From contig JBNKWI010000007.1 in NCBI GenBank assembly GCA_050299695.1, forward strand, positions 1 to 64,000: a stretch of 64,000 nucleotides of DNA, read 5' to 3'. The stretch is from Ovoidimarina sp050299695. GTDB lineage: Bacteria > Pseudomonadota > Alphaproteobacteria > Rhodobacterales > Rhodobacteraceae. The translations under genes were made by a program, and so were the position numbers. Each line of letters opens with the position of its first letter. Within the stretch, counting starts at the first letter, position 1. Of this stretch, positions 44,358-53,897 are shown in pieces. Below the pieces are notes generated by a model, which had not been told where the DNA came from, ran no database searches, and was given only the letters and a program-made list of their open reading frames with translations.

Positions 44358-45254
44358 TCAGGCGGCCCGCTGGCGGCGCGCGTTGTCCGCCGGTTCGGTG
44401 GCGTCGAACCGGTGGGTGAAGGTGAAGACGTCTACCGAGCAGACGTCGATGCAGCGACCGCAATTGGTGCAGTCGGGTGACAGGATCAGGGGCGTGTCGC
44501 CGGGCCCGCCCTTGAGCGCCGGGGAGATCACCTGGCTTTCCGGGCAGACGGCGTAGCAATCCATGCAGTCGTCGCAGGCGGCGCGGTTGCGGGCGCTGAT
44601 GCGCAGGAGGCTCCTTGCGCCGACGAAGCCGTAGAAGGCGCCGACCGGGCAGAGATGCCCGCACCAGCCGCGGCGGGACACGAGAAGGTCGAAGACGAAG
44701 ACCGCCGCCACCACCGCCCAGGCAAAGCCCATGCCGAAGACGAGCCCGCGATGCACCATCGTGACCGGGTTGACCGCCTCCCAGGCGATGGTGCCGGTGA
44801 GCGCGGAGACGGCGAGCACGGTCGCGAGAAGCCAGAGCCGCGCGGAGCGCTTCGGCTGCCAGCCCTTCGGAAGGCCGAGCCTGTCATGCAGCCAATAGGC
44901 CGCGTCGGTGACCGGGTTGATCGGGCAAACCCAGGAGCAGTAAACCCGCCCGCCAATCGGCGCGTAGGCGGCAAGCACGATGACCGCGCCGGTGAGAGCC
45001 GTCATTTCCGGCCAGTGCCCGGCCGCGACGCTTTGCAGGAGCACCAGCGGGTCGGTCAGCGGCAGGAGGCCGAAGGTCCGCGACCCGGCCAGCGTTCCCG
45101 CGACCCACCAGAGGCCGAACCACGGCCCGAGCAGGAACAGCGCAAGAAAGAAGGCCTGGCTCGCCCGGCGGAGGAGGAGATAGCGATGCGCCCCGATCCA
45201 GCCCTTGATCCGGACCGCTTCCTGCCCGGTGGGAAGCCGCGCCCGGTCGCTCAT
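44358..45254 (-). CDS. napH: Ferredoxin-type membrane protein NapH
   Basis: The 298-residue protein has four to five TM helices, the two cytoplasmic CxxxCP motifs (YCSWVCPINP and GHLCPVGAF) and two C-terminal 4Fe-4S motifs (CDDCMDCYAVCP; CTNCGRCIDVC). NapH with NapG forms an alternative ubiquinol-oxidising path to NapC/NapAB. ATG 45254 overlaps the napG TGA by four bases (ATGA). Confidence 0.95.
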   Translation of the reverse strand: MSDRARLPTGQEAVRIKGWIGAHRYLLLRRASQAFFLALFLLGPWFGLWWVAGTLAGSRTFGLLPLTDPLVLLQSVAAGHWPEMTALTGAVIVLAAYAPIGGRVYCSWVCPINPVTDAAYWLHDRLGLPKGWQPKRSARLWLLATVLAVSALTGTIAWEAVNPVTMVHRGLVFGMGFAWAVVAAVFVFDLLVSRRGWCGHLCPVGAFYGFVGARSLLRISARNRAACDDCMDCYAVCPESQVISPALKGGPGDTPLILSPDCTNCGRCIDVCSVDVFTFTHRFDATEPADNARRQRAA

Positions 45255-46042
45255 TGTCCTGCCTCCGGCAGCCTGAAAGTCGGCTCGAAGGCGCCTTCCG
45301 GCACGCGGTCGGGCAGGTCGATGATCCCCTCGACCACCGGGCCGCCGTTCCGCTCCCGCTCTTCCCAGCCCTTGCGGTAATGCTCCGCCGAGGCGCCGCG
45401 CGCGAGCCGCACCGGCAGCACCTTGATCGCCGCTTCCGGGAGGACGCAGCTTTTCTCGCAAAGCCCGCAGCCGGTGCAGCGCGCGGCGTGAACCGTGGGC
45501 GCGAAGATCGCGTGATGCCCGGAGCGCGTGTTGTGCGACGCTTCCAGCGTGATCGCCTCGTCGATCACCGGGCAGACCCGGTAGCAGACATCGCAGCGCA
45601 GCCCGAGGAAGTTCAGGCAGTTCTCCTGGTCGACCAGCACCGCGGTGCCCATCCGCGCGTCGTCGATATCCTCGAGCGCCGGGTCGAGCGCGCCGGTCGG
45701 ACAGGCCGCGACGCAGGGGATGTCCTCGCACATCTCGCAGGCCACCTCGCGCGCGGTGAAATAGGGCGTGCCGGTGGCCGGGCCGTCGGCGCCCAGTTCC
45801 GCCAGTTTCAGCGTGTCGTAGGGGCAGTCCCGCACGCAGAGCCCGCAGCGAATGCAGGCGGAAAGAAACGCGTCCTCCGGCAGCGCCCCGGGCGGGCGCA
45901 GCGCCTGCGCCGGCAGCGCCCTGGCGTCGTGCGTGAGCCAGGCGAGCGCGCTTCCCGCCACCGCACAGCCGCCCGCCATCCGCGCCGTCTCCCTCAGGAA
46001 GCGGCGGCGGTCCGGCGCGCGCGGGCGTTGTGTGGCGAGCAT
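45251..46042 (-). CDS. napG: Periplasmic ferredoxin NapG
   Basis: The 263-residue protein has a twin-arginine leader (RRRFLRETARMAGG) and four 4Fe-4S clusters (CIRCGLCVRDCP; CEMCEDIPCVAACP; CDVCYRVCP; CTGCGLCEKSC). It passes electrons with NapH. It lies 19 bases after napA and overlaps napH. Confidence 0.95.
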   Translation of the reverse strand: MLATQRPRAPDRRRFLRETARMAGGCAVAGSALAWLTHDARALPAQALRPPGALPEDAFLSACIRCGLCVRDCPYDTLKLAELGADGPATGTPYFTAREVACEMCEDIPCVAACPTGALDPALEDIDDARMGTAVLVDQENCLNFLGLRCDVCYRVCPVIDEAITLEASHNTRSGHHAIFAPTVHAARCTGCGLCEKSCVLPEAAIKVLPVRLARGASAEHYRKGWEERERNGGPVVEGIIDLPDRVPEGAFEPTFRLPEAGQ

Positions 46043-46061
46043 CCCCGTTTCCCCGCCCCGC

Positions 46062-48551
46062 TCAGGCGCGCTCCACCTTGCAGGCGCATTTCTTGAAGTC
46101 GGTCTCCTTCGAAAGCGGGCAGGTCGCGTCGAGCGTCAGCTTGTTGATCAGCTGCCCCTCGTCGAACCAGGGCACGAAGACCAGCCCGCGCGGCGGCTTG
46201 TTGCGGCCCCGCGTCTCCACCCGGCTCAGCATCTCGCCGCGGCGGGTGGAGATCAGGATCTCCTGTCCGCGCCGCAGCCCGCGCGCCTCTGCATCCTCGG
46301 GATGCATGAACACCACAGCCGCCGGGAACGCGCGGTGCAGCTCCGGCACCCGGCGGGTCATCGACCCCGAATGCCAGTGCTCCAGCACCCGGCCGGTGCT
46401 GAGCCAGAGATCGTATTCCTCGTCCGGGCTCTCGGCGGGCGGTTCGTAGGGCGCGAAGATGATGTTCGCCTTGCCGTCGGGCTTGCCGTAGAACTCGATA
46501 TCCGCGCCCGCCGTCACATAGGGGTCATAGCCCTCGCGGAACCGGTAGAGCGTCTCCTTGCCGTCGACCACAGGCCAGCGCAGCCCGCGCGCCTGATGGT
46601 ACATGTCGAAATCCGCCAGGTCGTGGCCATGGCCGCGCCCGAAGGAGGCGTATTCCTCGAACAGCCCCTTCTGCACGTAGAACCCGAAATGCTCGGACTC
46701 CCGGTTGGCGAATCCCTCGGCCGTTTCGGACAGGGGGAACTTGTCCACGGTGCCGTTGGTGAACAGCACCTCGTAGAGCGTTTTCCCGGCCAGCTCGGGC
46801 ATCTTCGCCACGTGCTCCGTGCCCCAGGCCTCCTCCACCGTGAAGCGCTTCGAGAATTCCATCAGCTGCCAGAGATCCGATTTCGCCTCGCCCGGCGCAT
46901 CGACCTGCTGCCGCCAGAACTGGGTGCGGCGCTCGGCATTGCCATAGGCGCCCTCCTTCTCCACCCACATCGCTGTGGGCAGGATCAGGTCGGCCGACAT
47001 CGCGGTTACGGTCGGGTAGGGGTCCGAGACGGCGATGAAGTTCTCCGGGTTGCGATAGCCCGGCCAGCCCTCCTCGTTGATGTTCGGCCCGGCCTGCATG
47101 TTGTTGTTGCACTGCACCCAATAGGCGTTGAGCTTGCCGTCCTTCAGCATCCGGTGCTGCAGCACCGCGTGATAGCCGGGCTTGTCGGGGATCGTGCCCT
47201 CGGGGATGTTCCAGGCGGTCTCGCAGATCTGCCGGTGCTTTTCGTTGGTCACCACCATGTCGGCGGGCAGGCGATGCGCGAAGGTGCCGACCTCGCGCGC
47301 GGTGCCGCAGGCCGAGGGCTGGCCGGTGAGCGAGAAGGGCGAGTTGCCCGGCTCGGAGATCTTCCCGGTCAGGAGATGCACGTTGTAGCAGAGCGAGTTC
47401 ACCCAGGAGCCGCGGCTGTGCTGGTTGAACCCCATCGTCCAGAGCGACATCACCTTGCGGGTCGGGTCGGCATATTGCTGCGCCAGCTTCTCGAGCTTGG
47501 CCACCGGCACGCCCGACAGCTCCGACACCGTCTCGGCGGTATAGGGCGCGACCGAGGCGGCATACTCGTCGAACCCGATCGGCGCCATCTTGCCCGAGTT
47601 CGGGTTCGCCGCCGCCTGCTGCAGCGGATTGTCGTCGCGCAACCCGTAGCCGATATCGGTATCGGTCTTCACCAGGTTGACGTGCTTGTCCATGAACGCC
47701 CAGTTCACCGCGTCGTTCTGGATAATGTAATTCGCGATGTAGTTCAGGATTGCGAGGTCGGTCTGCGGCGTGAAGACCATCGCGTTGTCGGCCAGCTCGA
47801 AGGAGCGGTGCTCGAAGGTCGAGAGCACATGCACCTGGCAGCCGGGCTTGGTGAGCCGCGTGTCGGTGAGCCGCGACCACAGGATCGGGTGCATTTCGGC
47901 CATGTTCGAGCCCCAGAGCACGAAAGTGTCCGCCGCCTCGAGGTCGTCATAGCAGCCCATCGGCTCGTCGATCCCGAAGGTGCGGATGAAGCCGACCACT
48001 GCCGAGGCCATGCAGTGCCGGGCGTTGGGGTCGATATTGTTCGACCGGAACCCGGCCTTCATCAGCTTCGCGGCGGCGTAGCCTTCCCAGACGGTCCACT
48101 GGCCCGAGCCGAACATGCCCACAGCGGTCGGCCCCTTTTCGGCGAGCGTCGCCTTCCACTTCTCGGCCATCACGTCGAAGGCCTCGTCCCAGCTCACCGG
48201 CTCGAACTCGCCGTTCTTGTCGTAGACGCCATTGGTCTTGCGCAGGAGCGGTGTGGTCAGGCGGTCCGCGCCATACATGATCTTCGACAGGAAATAGCCC
48301 TTGATGCAGTTCAGGCCCCGGTTCACCGGCGCGTCCGGATCGCCTTGGGTGGCAATCACCCGACCCTCCTTGGTGCCGACCAGCACCGAGCAGCCGGTGC
48401 CGCAGAACCGGCAGGGCGCCTTGTCCCAGCGGATGTCGGGCGCGCGGACCTGGGCGGCGGCCCCGTTCGGCAGGGCGATCCCGGCGGAGGCGGCCGTCGC
48501 TGCGGCGGCGGTCGCCTTGATGAAGTCTCGGCGCGATTTGGACAATGTCAT
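46062..48551 (-). CDS. napA: Periplasmic nitrate reductase catalytic subunit NapA
   Basis: The 829-residue molybdoprotein has a Tat leader (SKSRRDFIKATAA) and one 4Fe-4S cluster (Cys47, Cys50, Cys54, Cys82; CRFCGTGC and LNCIKGYF). Predicted Mo ligand is Cys180 in ARHCMASAVVGF. Full length, no frameshift. It reduces nitrate to nitrite in the periplasm. The length and motifs match functional NapA. It is in the napFDAGHBC order; NapD is its likely chaperone. Confidence 0.97.
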   Translation of the reverse strand: MTLSKSRRDFIKATAAAATAASAGIALPNGAAAQVRAPDIRWDKAPCRFCGTGCSVLVGTKEGRVIATQGDPDAPVNRGLNCIKGYFLSKIMYGADRLTTPLLRKTNGVYDKNGEFEPVSWDEAFDVMAEKWKATLAEKGPTAVGMFGSGQWTVWEGYAAAKLMKAGFRSNNIDPNARHCMASAVVGFIRTFGIDEPMGCYDDLEAADTFVLWGSNMAEMHPILWSRLTDTRLTKPGCQVHVLSTFEHRSFELADNAMVFTPQTDLAILNYIANYIIQNDAVNWAFMDKHVNLVKTDTDIGYGLRDDNPLQQAAANPNSGKMAPIGFDEYAASVAPYTAETVSELSGVPVAKLEKLAQQYADPTRKVMSLWTMGFNQHSRGSWVNSLCYNVHLLTGKISEPGNSPFSLTGQPSACGTAREVGTFAHRLPADMVVTNEKHRQICETAWNIPEGTIPDKPGYHAVLQHRMLKDGKLNAYWVQCNNNMQAGPNINEEGWPGYRNPENFIAVSDPYPTVTAMSADLILPTAMWVEKEGAYGNAERRTQFWRQQVDAPGEAKSDLWQLMEFSKRFTVEEAWGTEHVAKMPELAGKTLYEVLFTNGTVDKFPLSETAEGFANRESEHFGFYVQKGLFEEYASFGRGHGHDLADFDMYHQARGLRWPVVDGKETLYRFREGYDPYVTAGADIEFYGKPDGKANIIFAPYEPPAESPDEEYDLWLSTGRVLEHWHSGSMTRRVPELHRAFPAAVVFMHPEDAEARGLRRGQEILISTRRGEMLSRVETRGRNKPPRGLVFVPWFDEGQLINKLTLDATCPLSKETDFKKCACKVERA

Positions 48552-48567
48552 CGGAAGGCCTCCGGGA

Positions 48568-48837
48568 TCAGGCGGTTGGAAGGTCCGAGGCGGCGGGCGC
48601 GGCCGCCGGTTCCTCGAAATGGTGATAGGTGAGCGTCACGGTCAGCACGCCCGGGATCTGGTGCATCGCCATGATCCGCTCCGACGCCGCGAGGGTCTCG
48701 GTATCCTCCACGGTGACGACGATGCGGCCCCGCTCGGCGGCATGGACCTCGACGCCGTCGAGCCGCGCCAGGATGGCGGAGATCTCGCCATCCCGTCCCG
48801 GGGCCGCATGGACCAGGCAGCCGCAGATGTTCAGCAT
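48568..48837 (-). CDS. napD: Nitrate reductase chaperone NapD
   Basis: The 89-residue cytosolic protein (NICGCLVHAAPG...; TLTYHHFEEPA) has the NapD fold. It binds the NapA Tat leader to prevent premature export. Its start overlaps the end of napF by seven bases, and napA begins 16 bases after its stop. Confidence 0.93.
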   Translation of the reverse strand: MLNICGCLVHAAPGRDGEISAILARLDGVEVHAAERGRIVVTVEDTETLAASERIMAMHQIPGVLTVTLTYHHFEEPAAAPAASDLPTA

Positions 48838-49340
48838 GGCGCCGCCTCCGCTTCGGTCGGCCGCCCGATCGGCGCGAGGCGGATCGCGCCGGCGGGGCAG
48901 GGCGCCACGCAGCCGCCGCAGCCGGTGCAGTCATCGGTCAGAAACACCGGCTCCGAGCGGCCGCCGAGCATCGGCCGGAAACGGATCGCCCGCGCGTCGC
49001 AATGGTCCTCGCAGGCCCGGCATTCCACGCCGCGGTGGGCCAGGCATCGCTCGCCGGCCTCGGCGCGCCAGAGCCAGGGTGCCGTCCCGGAGAGTGCGCC
49101 GGCATGGCAGGCCTCGGTGCAGGCAAGGCAGAAGGTACAGGCGCCGCGACGGGAATCGACGACCGGAAACCCCGCCGTATCCCGGCGAATGATCTCTTCC
49201 GGGCAGGCGGTCCCGCAGTCCCCGCATGTCGTGCAGAGGGTCCGGAACTCCCGTTCCAGCCCCGCTCCGGGCGGACGAATCGCAGGCATGCCGCGTCGGC
49301 CCCCGCGCAAGAAATCCCGTCTCGTCGAATGATCGAGCAA
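48831..49340 (-). CDS. napF: Ferredoxin-type protein NapF
   Basis: The 169-residue protein has an N-terminal TRRDFLRGGRRG and three 4Fe-4S sites (CTTCGDCGTACP; CTFCLACTEAC, CRACEDHC; CTGCGGCVAPCP). It is thought to mature the NapA iron-sulfur centre in the cytoplasm. The start is TTG 49340, chosen because GGAGG lies nine bases upstream and an ATG is absent before the twin-Arg segment. It is the first gene of the operon. Confidence 0.92.
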   Translation of the reverse strand: MLDHSTRRDFLRGGRRGMPAIRPPGAGLEREFRTLCTTCGDCGTACPEEIIRRDTAGFPVVDSRRGACTFCLACTEACHAGALSGTAPWLWRAEAGERCLAHRGVECRACEDHCDARAIRFRPMLGGRSEPVFLTDDCTGCGGCVAPCPAGAIRLAPIGRPTEAEAAPC

Positions 49341-49409
49341 CGAAAATCGCCTCCGCGGTCAGGCCCGGTTCCCTTGACGGGACCATTTCATGCGGGGAAG
49401 CTCGTTGTC

Positions 49410-49425
49410 CTTGAGCTATCTCAAG
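49410..49425. promoter_or_regulatory. Perfect palindrome resembling an FNR/DNR box
   Basis: CTTGAGCTATCTCAAG is a perfect 6-4-6 inverted repeat. TTGA-N6-TCAA is the FNR/DNR-type half-site pair. It lies in the spacer between divergent napF and the Crp/Fnr gene; its centre is 77 bases from the napF start codon and 57 from the regulator's. Its regulator's recognition helix has the E-SR motif, consistent with this site. Confidence 0.7.
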
Positions 49426-49474
49426 TGGCGGCGCGGGTGCGGGAAAAAGTTTTCGCTCCGTCAGGAGAGTTTCG

Positions 49475-50185
49475 GTGAGGCAAATGGAAACGGACAACCT
49501 GACCCTCGAAGAGAAGACCATCGCGCGAAATTGCAGGCTGATGCAGGCCCTTCCCGACGATGCCTTCGAAGCGGTCCTGAAGGGCAGCGAGGCCCTGCGC
49601 CTCGCCCGCGGCGAAACCCTGTTCGACGCCGAGGAAACCGCGAAGCACCTCTTCATCGTCCTCGACGGCAGGATCAAGCTGACCAACATAGATGCCGCCG
49701 GCAGGGCGCATGTCATCGCGATCTTTTCCAGCGGCGAGAGCCTCGCCGAGGCCGTCGCCTTCATCGAGGCACGCTATCCTGCGGCGGCGGAGGCCATCTC
49801 CGACGCACGGGTCCTCTCGATCCAGGGCGGGCTCTTCCTCGACGTCATGATGTCAGACCGGGCAGTGCTGGGCAGCGGCCTCGCGGCGATCTACCGGCAC
49901 CTGCATTACCTCGTGTCCGAAGTGGAGAACCTGAAATCCCGAACCATCCGGCAAAGGACGGCCGCATTCCTGGTGGGCCTCGCGCCCCAGGAAAGCGGGC
50001 CGGCGCGGATCGAGCTGCCGTTCGGGAAGGCACTTCTCGCGGCGAAGATCGGCACCAGCCCCGAGAATTTCTCGCGGACCCTGGCCTCGCTCAAGGAGCT
50101 GGGCGTGCGGATCGACAGGAGCCGGGTCGAGATCGCGGATCTGACCGTGTTGCGGAAGGAAGCCGGTCTCGACGCCGACCAGTAG
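49475..50185 (+). CDS. Crp/Fnr-family regulator, probable nap operon regulator
   Basis: The 236-residue protein has an N-terminal cyclic-nucleotide-binding-like domain (about 20-145) and a C-terminal winged helix with SPENFSRTLASLKELGV (about 203-219). The E-SR motif is that of FNR/DNR-type regulators that read TTGA-N6-TCAA. The FNR cysteine cluster is absent, so it is more likely DNR/NnrR-like (NO or other signal) than an oxygen-sensing FNR. GTG 49475 was chosen because AGGAGA lies seven bases upstream; ATG 49484 is alternative. It is divergent from napF. Confidence 0.85.
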   Translation: MRQMETDNLTLEEKTIARNCRLMQALPDDAFEAVLKGSEALRLARGETLFDAEETAKHLFIVLDGRIKLTNIDAAGRAHVIAIFSSGESLAEAVAFIEARYPAAAEAISDARVLSIQGGLFLDVMMSDRAVLGSGLAAIYRHLHYLVSEVENLKSRTIRQRTAAFLVGLAPQESGPARIELPFGKALLAAKIGTSPENFSRTLASLKELGVRIDRSRVEIADLTVLRKEAGLDADQ

Positions 50186-50541
50186 CGGAATTTCCTGCGG
50201 AGACCGGCCCGGCCGTCATCGCGCCCTTGCCCGAACCAAACCGCCGTTTGCGAGGACCGTGCGGAGTGATGTGCTCGGCCCGAACCTCGCTACCTCACCT
50301 CGGCGGCGTCCTGATCGCGGAACAGCACCGCGAAAGGCGCTGGGCGGTCTAACGCCTCGCGCGCGCGGTCTTGCCGACGATGCCGAGGAGCTGCTCGGCC
50401 GGGCGGTCCGCGGCGAAGCCCGTATCTGGTCCGGGGGTCGCTCAGTTGGACGCGACGACATAACCACCTATTCCCCCGCTGTCCGCCAGGCCGGCGGGGG
50501 CCCCTCATTCGACAACCTTCCCGATTGCTGGCGAATCCCGG
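50186..50541. other. Gene-free stretch after the Crp/Fnr gene
   Basis: In 356 bases I found no frame with a recognisable motif on either strand, no RNA gene and no convincing terminator. It may contain decayed coding sequence, but I have no evidence. Confidence 0.3.
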
Positions 50542-51987
50542 TCAGAACGGGTAGTGCTGTCCCGGATCCTCGACCGTGATCCACCGCGTCACGGTGAAGG
50601 CATCGAGCGCCGCCCTGCCGCCGAAGCGGCCGTAGCCCGAGTCCTTGACTCCGCCGAAGGGCATCTGCGCCTCGTCCGAAACGGTCGGGCCGTTGATGTG
50701 GCAAATGCCGCTCTCGATCCGCTCTGCCACCGCCATCGCCCGGCGGATGTCGCGGCTGAAGACCGCTGCCGAGAGGCCGTATTCGGTGTCGTTGGCCACC
50801 CGCACCGCCGCGTCGTCATCGGCCACGCGGATGATCGGTTTCACAGGTCCGAAGCTCTCCTCGGCGTAGATCGTCATGCCTTCGGCCACGTCGTCGATCA
50901 ACGTCGCCGCGACGACCGCGCCATCGCGTCCTCCGCCGGCGACGACCTTGCCGCCCTTTGCCTTGGCGTCGGCGATGATCCGATCCATCTTCTCGGCCGA
51001 TTGCGGCGTGATCAGCGCGCCCAGCACCACCTGGCCGCGCGGGTCGCCGTGCGGCAGGGCGCCGGCCTTGGCCGCAAGGGCCGCGACGAAGGCATCGGCA
51101 ATCCCCTCATGCACGATGATCCGTTCGGTCGACATGCAGATCTGGCCCTGGTTCATGAAGGCGCCGAAAGCCGCGGCGTTGACCGCGCCCTCGAGATCGG
51201 CATCGTCCAGCACCACCAGCGGCGCCTTGCCGCCCAGTTCCAGCAGCACGGGCTTGAGATGCTCGGCCGCTTTCATGGCGATGATCCTGCCCACGCGGGT
51301 CGAGCCGGTGAAGTTCACATGCTTGACCTCCGGCGCCGCGATCAGCGCAGCAACAATGTCCGCCGCGTCTTCGGGCGCGTTGGTGACGATGTTCACGACA
51401 CCCGCCGGCAGCCCGGCCTCGGTCAGCGCATCGCCGATGGCACGATGGATGAAGGGCGACAGTTCGGACGCCTTGAACACCACCGTGTTCCCGCAGGCAA
51501 TCGCCATGGCGACGGCGCGTACGCCGAGGATCACCGGCGCATTCCAGGGCGCGATGCCCAGGCAGACGCCCACCGGCCGGCGGATCGCCATCGCCATGCA
51601 GCCCGGCTTGTTCGAGGGGATCACCTCGCCCGAGATCTGTGTGGTCATGGCGGCGGCTTCGCGCAGGATGTTGGCCGCGAACATGCAGTTGAAGCCCAGC
51701 CAGGGGCCGGTGGCGCCGGTCTCGGGAATGCCGTGTTCGATGATCGACGGGGTCATCGCGTCGAGCTTGTCGGCCGCCTTGTTCAGGATCGCGCGCCGCT
51801 GTCCCGGCGGGGTGGCGGCCCATCCGGCGAACGCGGCCTGCGCGGCTGCGACTGCCCTCAGCGCATCGGCGACCGACGCAGCCGGGGCCTCGGTCGCGAC
51901 GGCGCCCGTGACCGGATCGTGCCGCTTGAAGGTACGTCCGCCCTCGGCCTCGACGGCTTCGCCGCCGATCAGCATGGAAATCTTCAT
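50542..51987 (-). CDS. Aldehyde dehydrogenase (aromatic/benzaldehyde-type)
   Basis: The 481-residue NAD(P)-dependent enzyme has Glu250 (LLELGGKAPLVV), Cys284 (NQGQICMSTERI), Asn149 (GIAPWNAPVILG) and the NFTGSTRVG turn. It is of the vanillin/salicylaldehyde dehydrogenase type. It lies 28 bases downstream of the TPP decarboxylase, whose aldehyde product it would oxidise to the acid. ATG 51987 has GGGAGG upstream. Confidence 0.9.
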   Translation of the reverse strand: MKISMLIGGEAVEAEGGRTFKRHDPVTGAVATEAPAASVADALRAVAAAQAAFAGWAATPPGQRRAILNKAADKLDAMTPSIIEHGIPETGATGPWLGFNCMFAANILREAAAMTTQISGEVIPSNKPGCMAMAIRRPVGVCLGIAPWNAPVILGVRAVAMAIACGNTVVFKASELSPFIHRAIGDALTEAGLPAGVVNIVTNAPEDAADIVAALIAAPEVKHVNFTGSTRVGRIIAMKAAEHLKPVLLELGGKAPLVVLDDADLEGAVNAAAFGAFMNQGQICMSTERIIVHEGIADAFVAALAAKAGALPHGDPRGQVVLGALITPQSAEKMDRIIADAKAKGGKVVAGGGRDGAVVAATLIDDVAEGMTIYAEESFGPVKPIIRVADDDAAVRVANDTEYGLSAAVFSRDIRRAMAVAERIESGICHINGPTVSDEAQMPFGGVKDSGYGRFGGRAALDAFTVTRWITVEDPGQHYPF

Positions 51988-52015
51988 TCTTGTTCCTCCC
52001 GTTCCTTGTTTTCGA

Positions 52016-53722
52016 TCACATATCCGGACTGATGGCGATATTCAGAAGGCACTGACGCCGCTCGGTCGTGGCAACCTCGATGGCCTGCTCCAGCACGCGC
52101 GGCAGGTCGTGGCCGTCGGTCACGGTGGCCGTCCAGGCGCGGCTGGCCTCGGCGGTGCGCGTGAAATCCGGGCTCGGACCGAGGCTGGTCAGCGGCACCG
52201 TGTTGGCCTGGCGCGCCTCGCCCTGCGGGTAGAGCCCCAGCACCGACTGGCGCACGGCACCCCATTCGCCGTTGTTCAGCACCAGGACGATGACCGGAAG
52301 CCCCTGGGCCTCGGCGATCTGATGACAGACGGTCGGGTTGGCGAACATGTAGCTGCCGTCGCCCATCGTCGCGAAGACCAGCCTGTCGGGTTCGGCCAGT
52401 TGCCCGCCCAGCGCCGCCGGAAAGCCCCAGCCCAGCCCGCCGGAATGCGGCTCCTGGAAATAGCTGCGGTGATCCTCGACATCCAGATGCGCGAGCGGGC
52501 ATCCCAGCTCGTGGAACACCGTCGCCTTGCGGCCCTTGATCGCCTGGCCCAGGCATTGGGCGACCCACTCCTTCGTGGTCGGACTGGCCTTGCCGCGCTC
52601 GGCCACGGCGGCCAGGCGCGCGCGGTTCGCCGCCGACCGCTCGGCAACGGACTTGCGGCGGGCCTCCAGGGCGGCCTCGTCACGCGAATGGCCATCGACC
52701 GCGGCCATAAGCGCGAGCAGGCCGGGCCCGGTTTCGCCGGCCAGGGAGACATGGGACGGGAAGTTGCGGATCGGCGTCCGGCCGAACAGCGGGTCGCCGC
52801 CGAGCTGGATCACCGTGGCGTCCGGGCGCAGGGTCACCCGGTCGGGCCACCAGGGGGCCAGCGAATCGATCACAAGAACCACGTCCGCCTCGGCCAGCAG
52901 CGCTTCGGGACTGGCCCCGACATGCATGGGATGTGCCAGCGCCAGCGCGGGCGTGTTAGCCCAATACTGCGACACCGGCAGCGCCCAGGCGTCCACGAAG
53001 GGCGCGAATGCGTCGAACGCCTCGGCGCTGCCCGCCCCGCGCTGCGCGAGGACCAGTGGCGACGTCGCCCGCGCCAGCAACCCGGCCGCCCGGGCCAGGG
53101 CCCCCGGATCGGGCGCGGTCAGGGCCGGCGCCATGCGCGAGGGTCGGTCGAGCCCGGCCGACGGCGTCTCCTCGCACAGCACCTCGCGCGGCAGGCTCAG
53201 GTAGACCGGGCCCTTGGGGGTCGATTGCGCGATGGCCCAGGCGCGCTCCAGGACCTCCGAGACCTGCTCTGGGAACCGCAGCTCGTAGTCCCACTTGCAG
53301 CATTCGCGGACCAGCCCGGCCTGGTCGAACATCTCCTGCCCCCAGCCGATGGGAACGGTCCGGGCGCCGAAGCGGGAATGTTCCGTTACCGGGGTGCGCC
53401 CCGACATCAGGAGCATCGGGATCTGGTCGCACCAGGCATTGATCGCTCCCATGGCGCCGTTGGCCAGCCCGACATTGGTGTGCAGCATCACCGCCGGGAT
53501 CTTGCCCGAGATCTGGTAATAGCCATGCGCCATGCCGAGGGCGGCGCTCTCGTGCGGGCAGATCACCGGAATCGGCAGCGCGATGCCGCGCCGCCCGGCC
53601 TCGACCAGGCCCTCGACGATCGGCGGGAAGTCGGTGCCGGAGTTGACGAAGACATGTTCGACCCCCAGCGCCCTCAGCTTACCGAAAATGGCGCCGCCCG
53701 CGGTGATGCCGCCCGCGCTCAT
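52016..53722 (-). CDS. TPP-dependent decarboxylase (benzoylformate-decarboxylase-like)
   Basis: The 568-residue TPP enzyme has Glu58 (VICPHESAALGMAHGY) as the cofactor-activating residue. It has the TPP/Mg motif ATMGDGSYMFANP followed by VLVLNNGEWG. It resembles benzoylformate decarboxylase/acetolactate-synthase-like proteins and would make an aldehyde for the ALDH gene 28 bases downstream. The substrate is unproven. ATG 53722 has a weak ribosome site. It is divergent from a LysR gene, likely its regulator. Confidence 0.85.
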   Translation of the reverse strand: MSAGGITAGGAIFGKLRALGVEHVFVNSGTDFPPIVEGLVEAGRRGIALPIPVICPHESAALGMAHGYYQISGKIPAVMLHTNVGLANGAMGAINAWCDQIPMLLMSGRTPVTEHSRFGARTVPIGWGQEMFDQAGLVRECCKWDYELRFPEQVSEVLERAWAIAQSTPKGPVYLSLPREVLCEETPSAGLDRPSRMAPALTAPDPGALARAAGLLARATSPLVLAQRGAGSAEAFDAFAPFVDAWALPVSQYWANTPALALAHPMHVGASPEALLAEADVVLVIDSLAPWWPDRVTLRPDATVIQLGGDPLFGRTPIRNFPSHVSLAGETGPGLLALMAAVDGHSRDEAALEARRKSVAERSAANRARLAAVAERGKASPTTKEWVAQCLGQAIKGRKATVFHELGCPLAHLDVEDHRSYFQEPHSGGLGWGFPAALGGQLAEPDRLVFATMGDGSYMFANPTVCHQIAEAQGLPVIVLVLNNGEWGAVRQSVLGLYPQGEARQANTVPLTSLGPSPDFTRTAEASRAWTATVTDGHDLPRVLEQAIEVATTERRQCLLNIAISPDM

Positions 53723-53897
53723 GCCCGGCCGGCGTTCCGTTCGGCACGATGGCCACGCTTCGCCCTACCCAGTACCGGCCTAACCACTCTCCGGACCGCG
53801 ATGTGCATTCCGCCCCTCCCAGAACGCCCTTGAGGAAGAGGAGTATGCCACCGCGAAAAATATGTCTAAATTATTCCGTGCATAGGGAGTATTGAGT

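Noticed and set aside
45852..48632. 926-codon plus-strand frame antisense to napA
   Set aside because: napA motifs are intact on the minus strand; the antisense frame has no family signature.
50876..53833. 985-codon plus-strand frame antisense to the ALDH and decarboxylase genes
   Set aside because: Both minus-strand genes have complete catalytic motifs; the other frame shows none.
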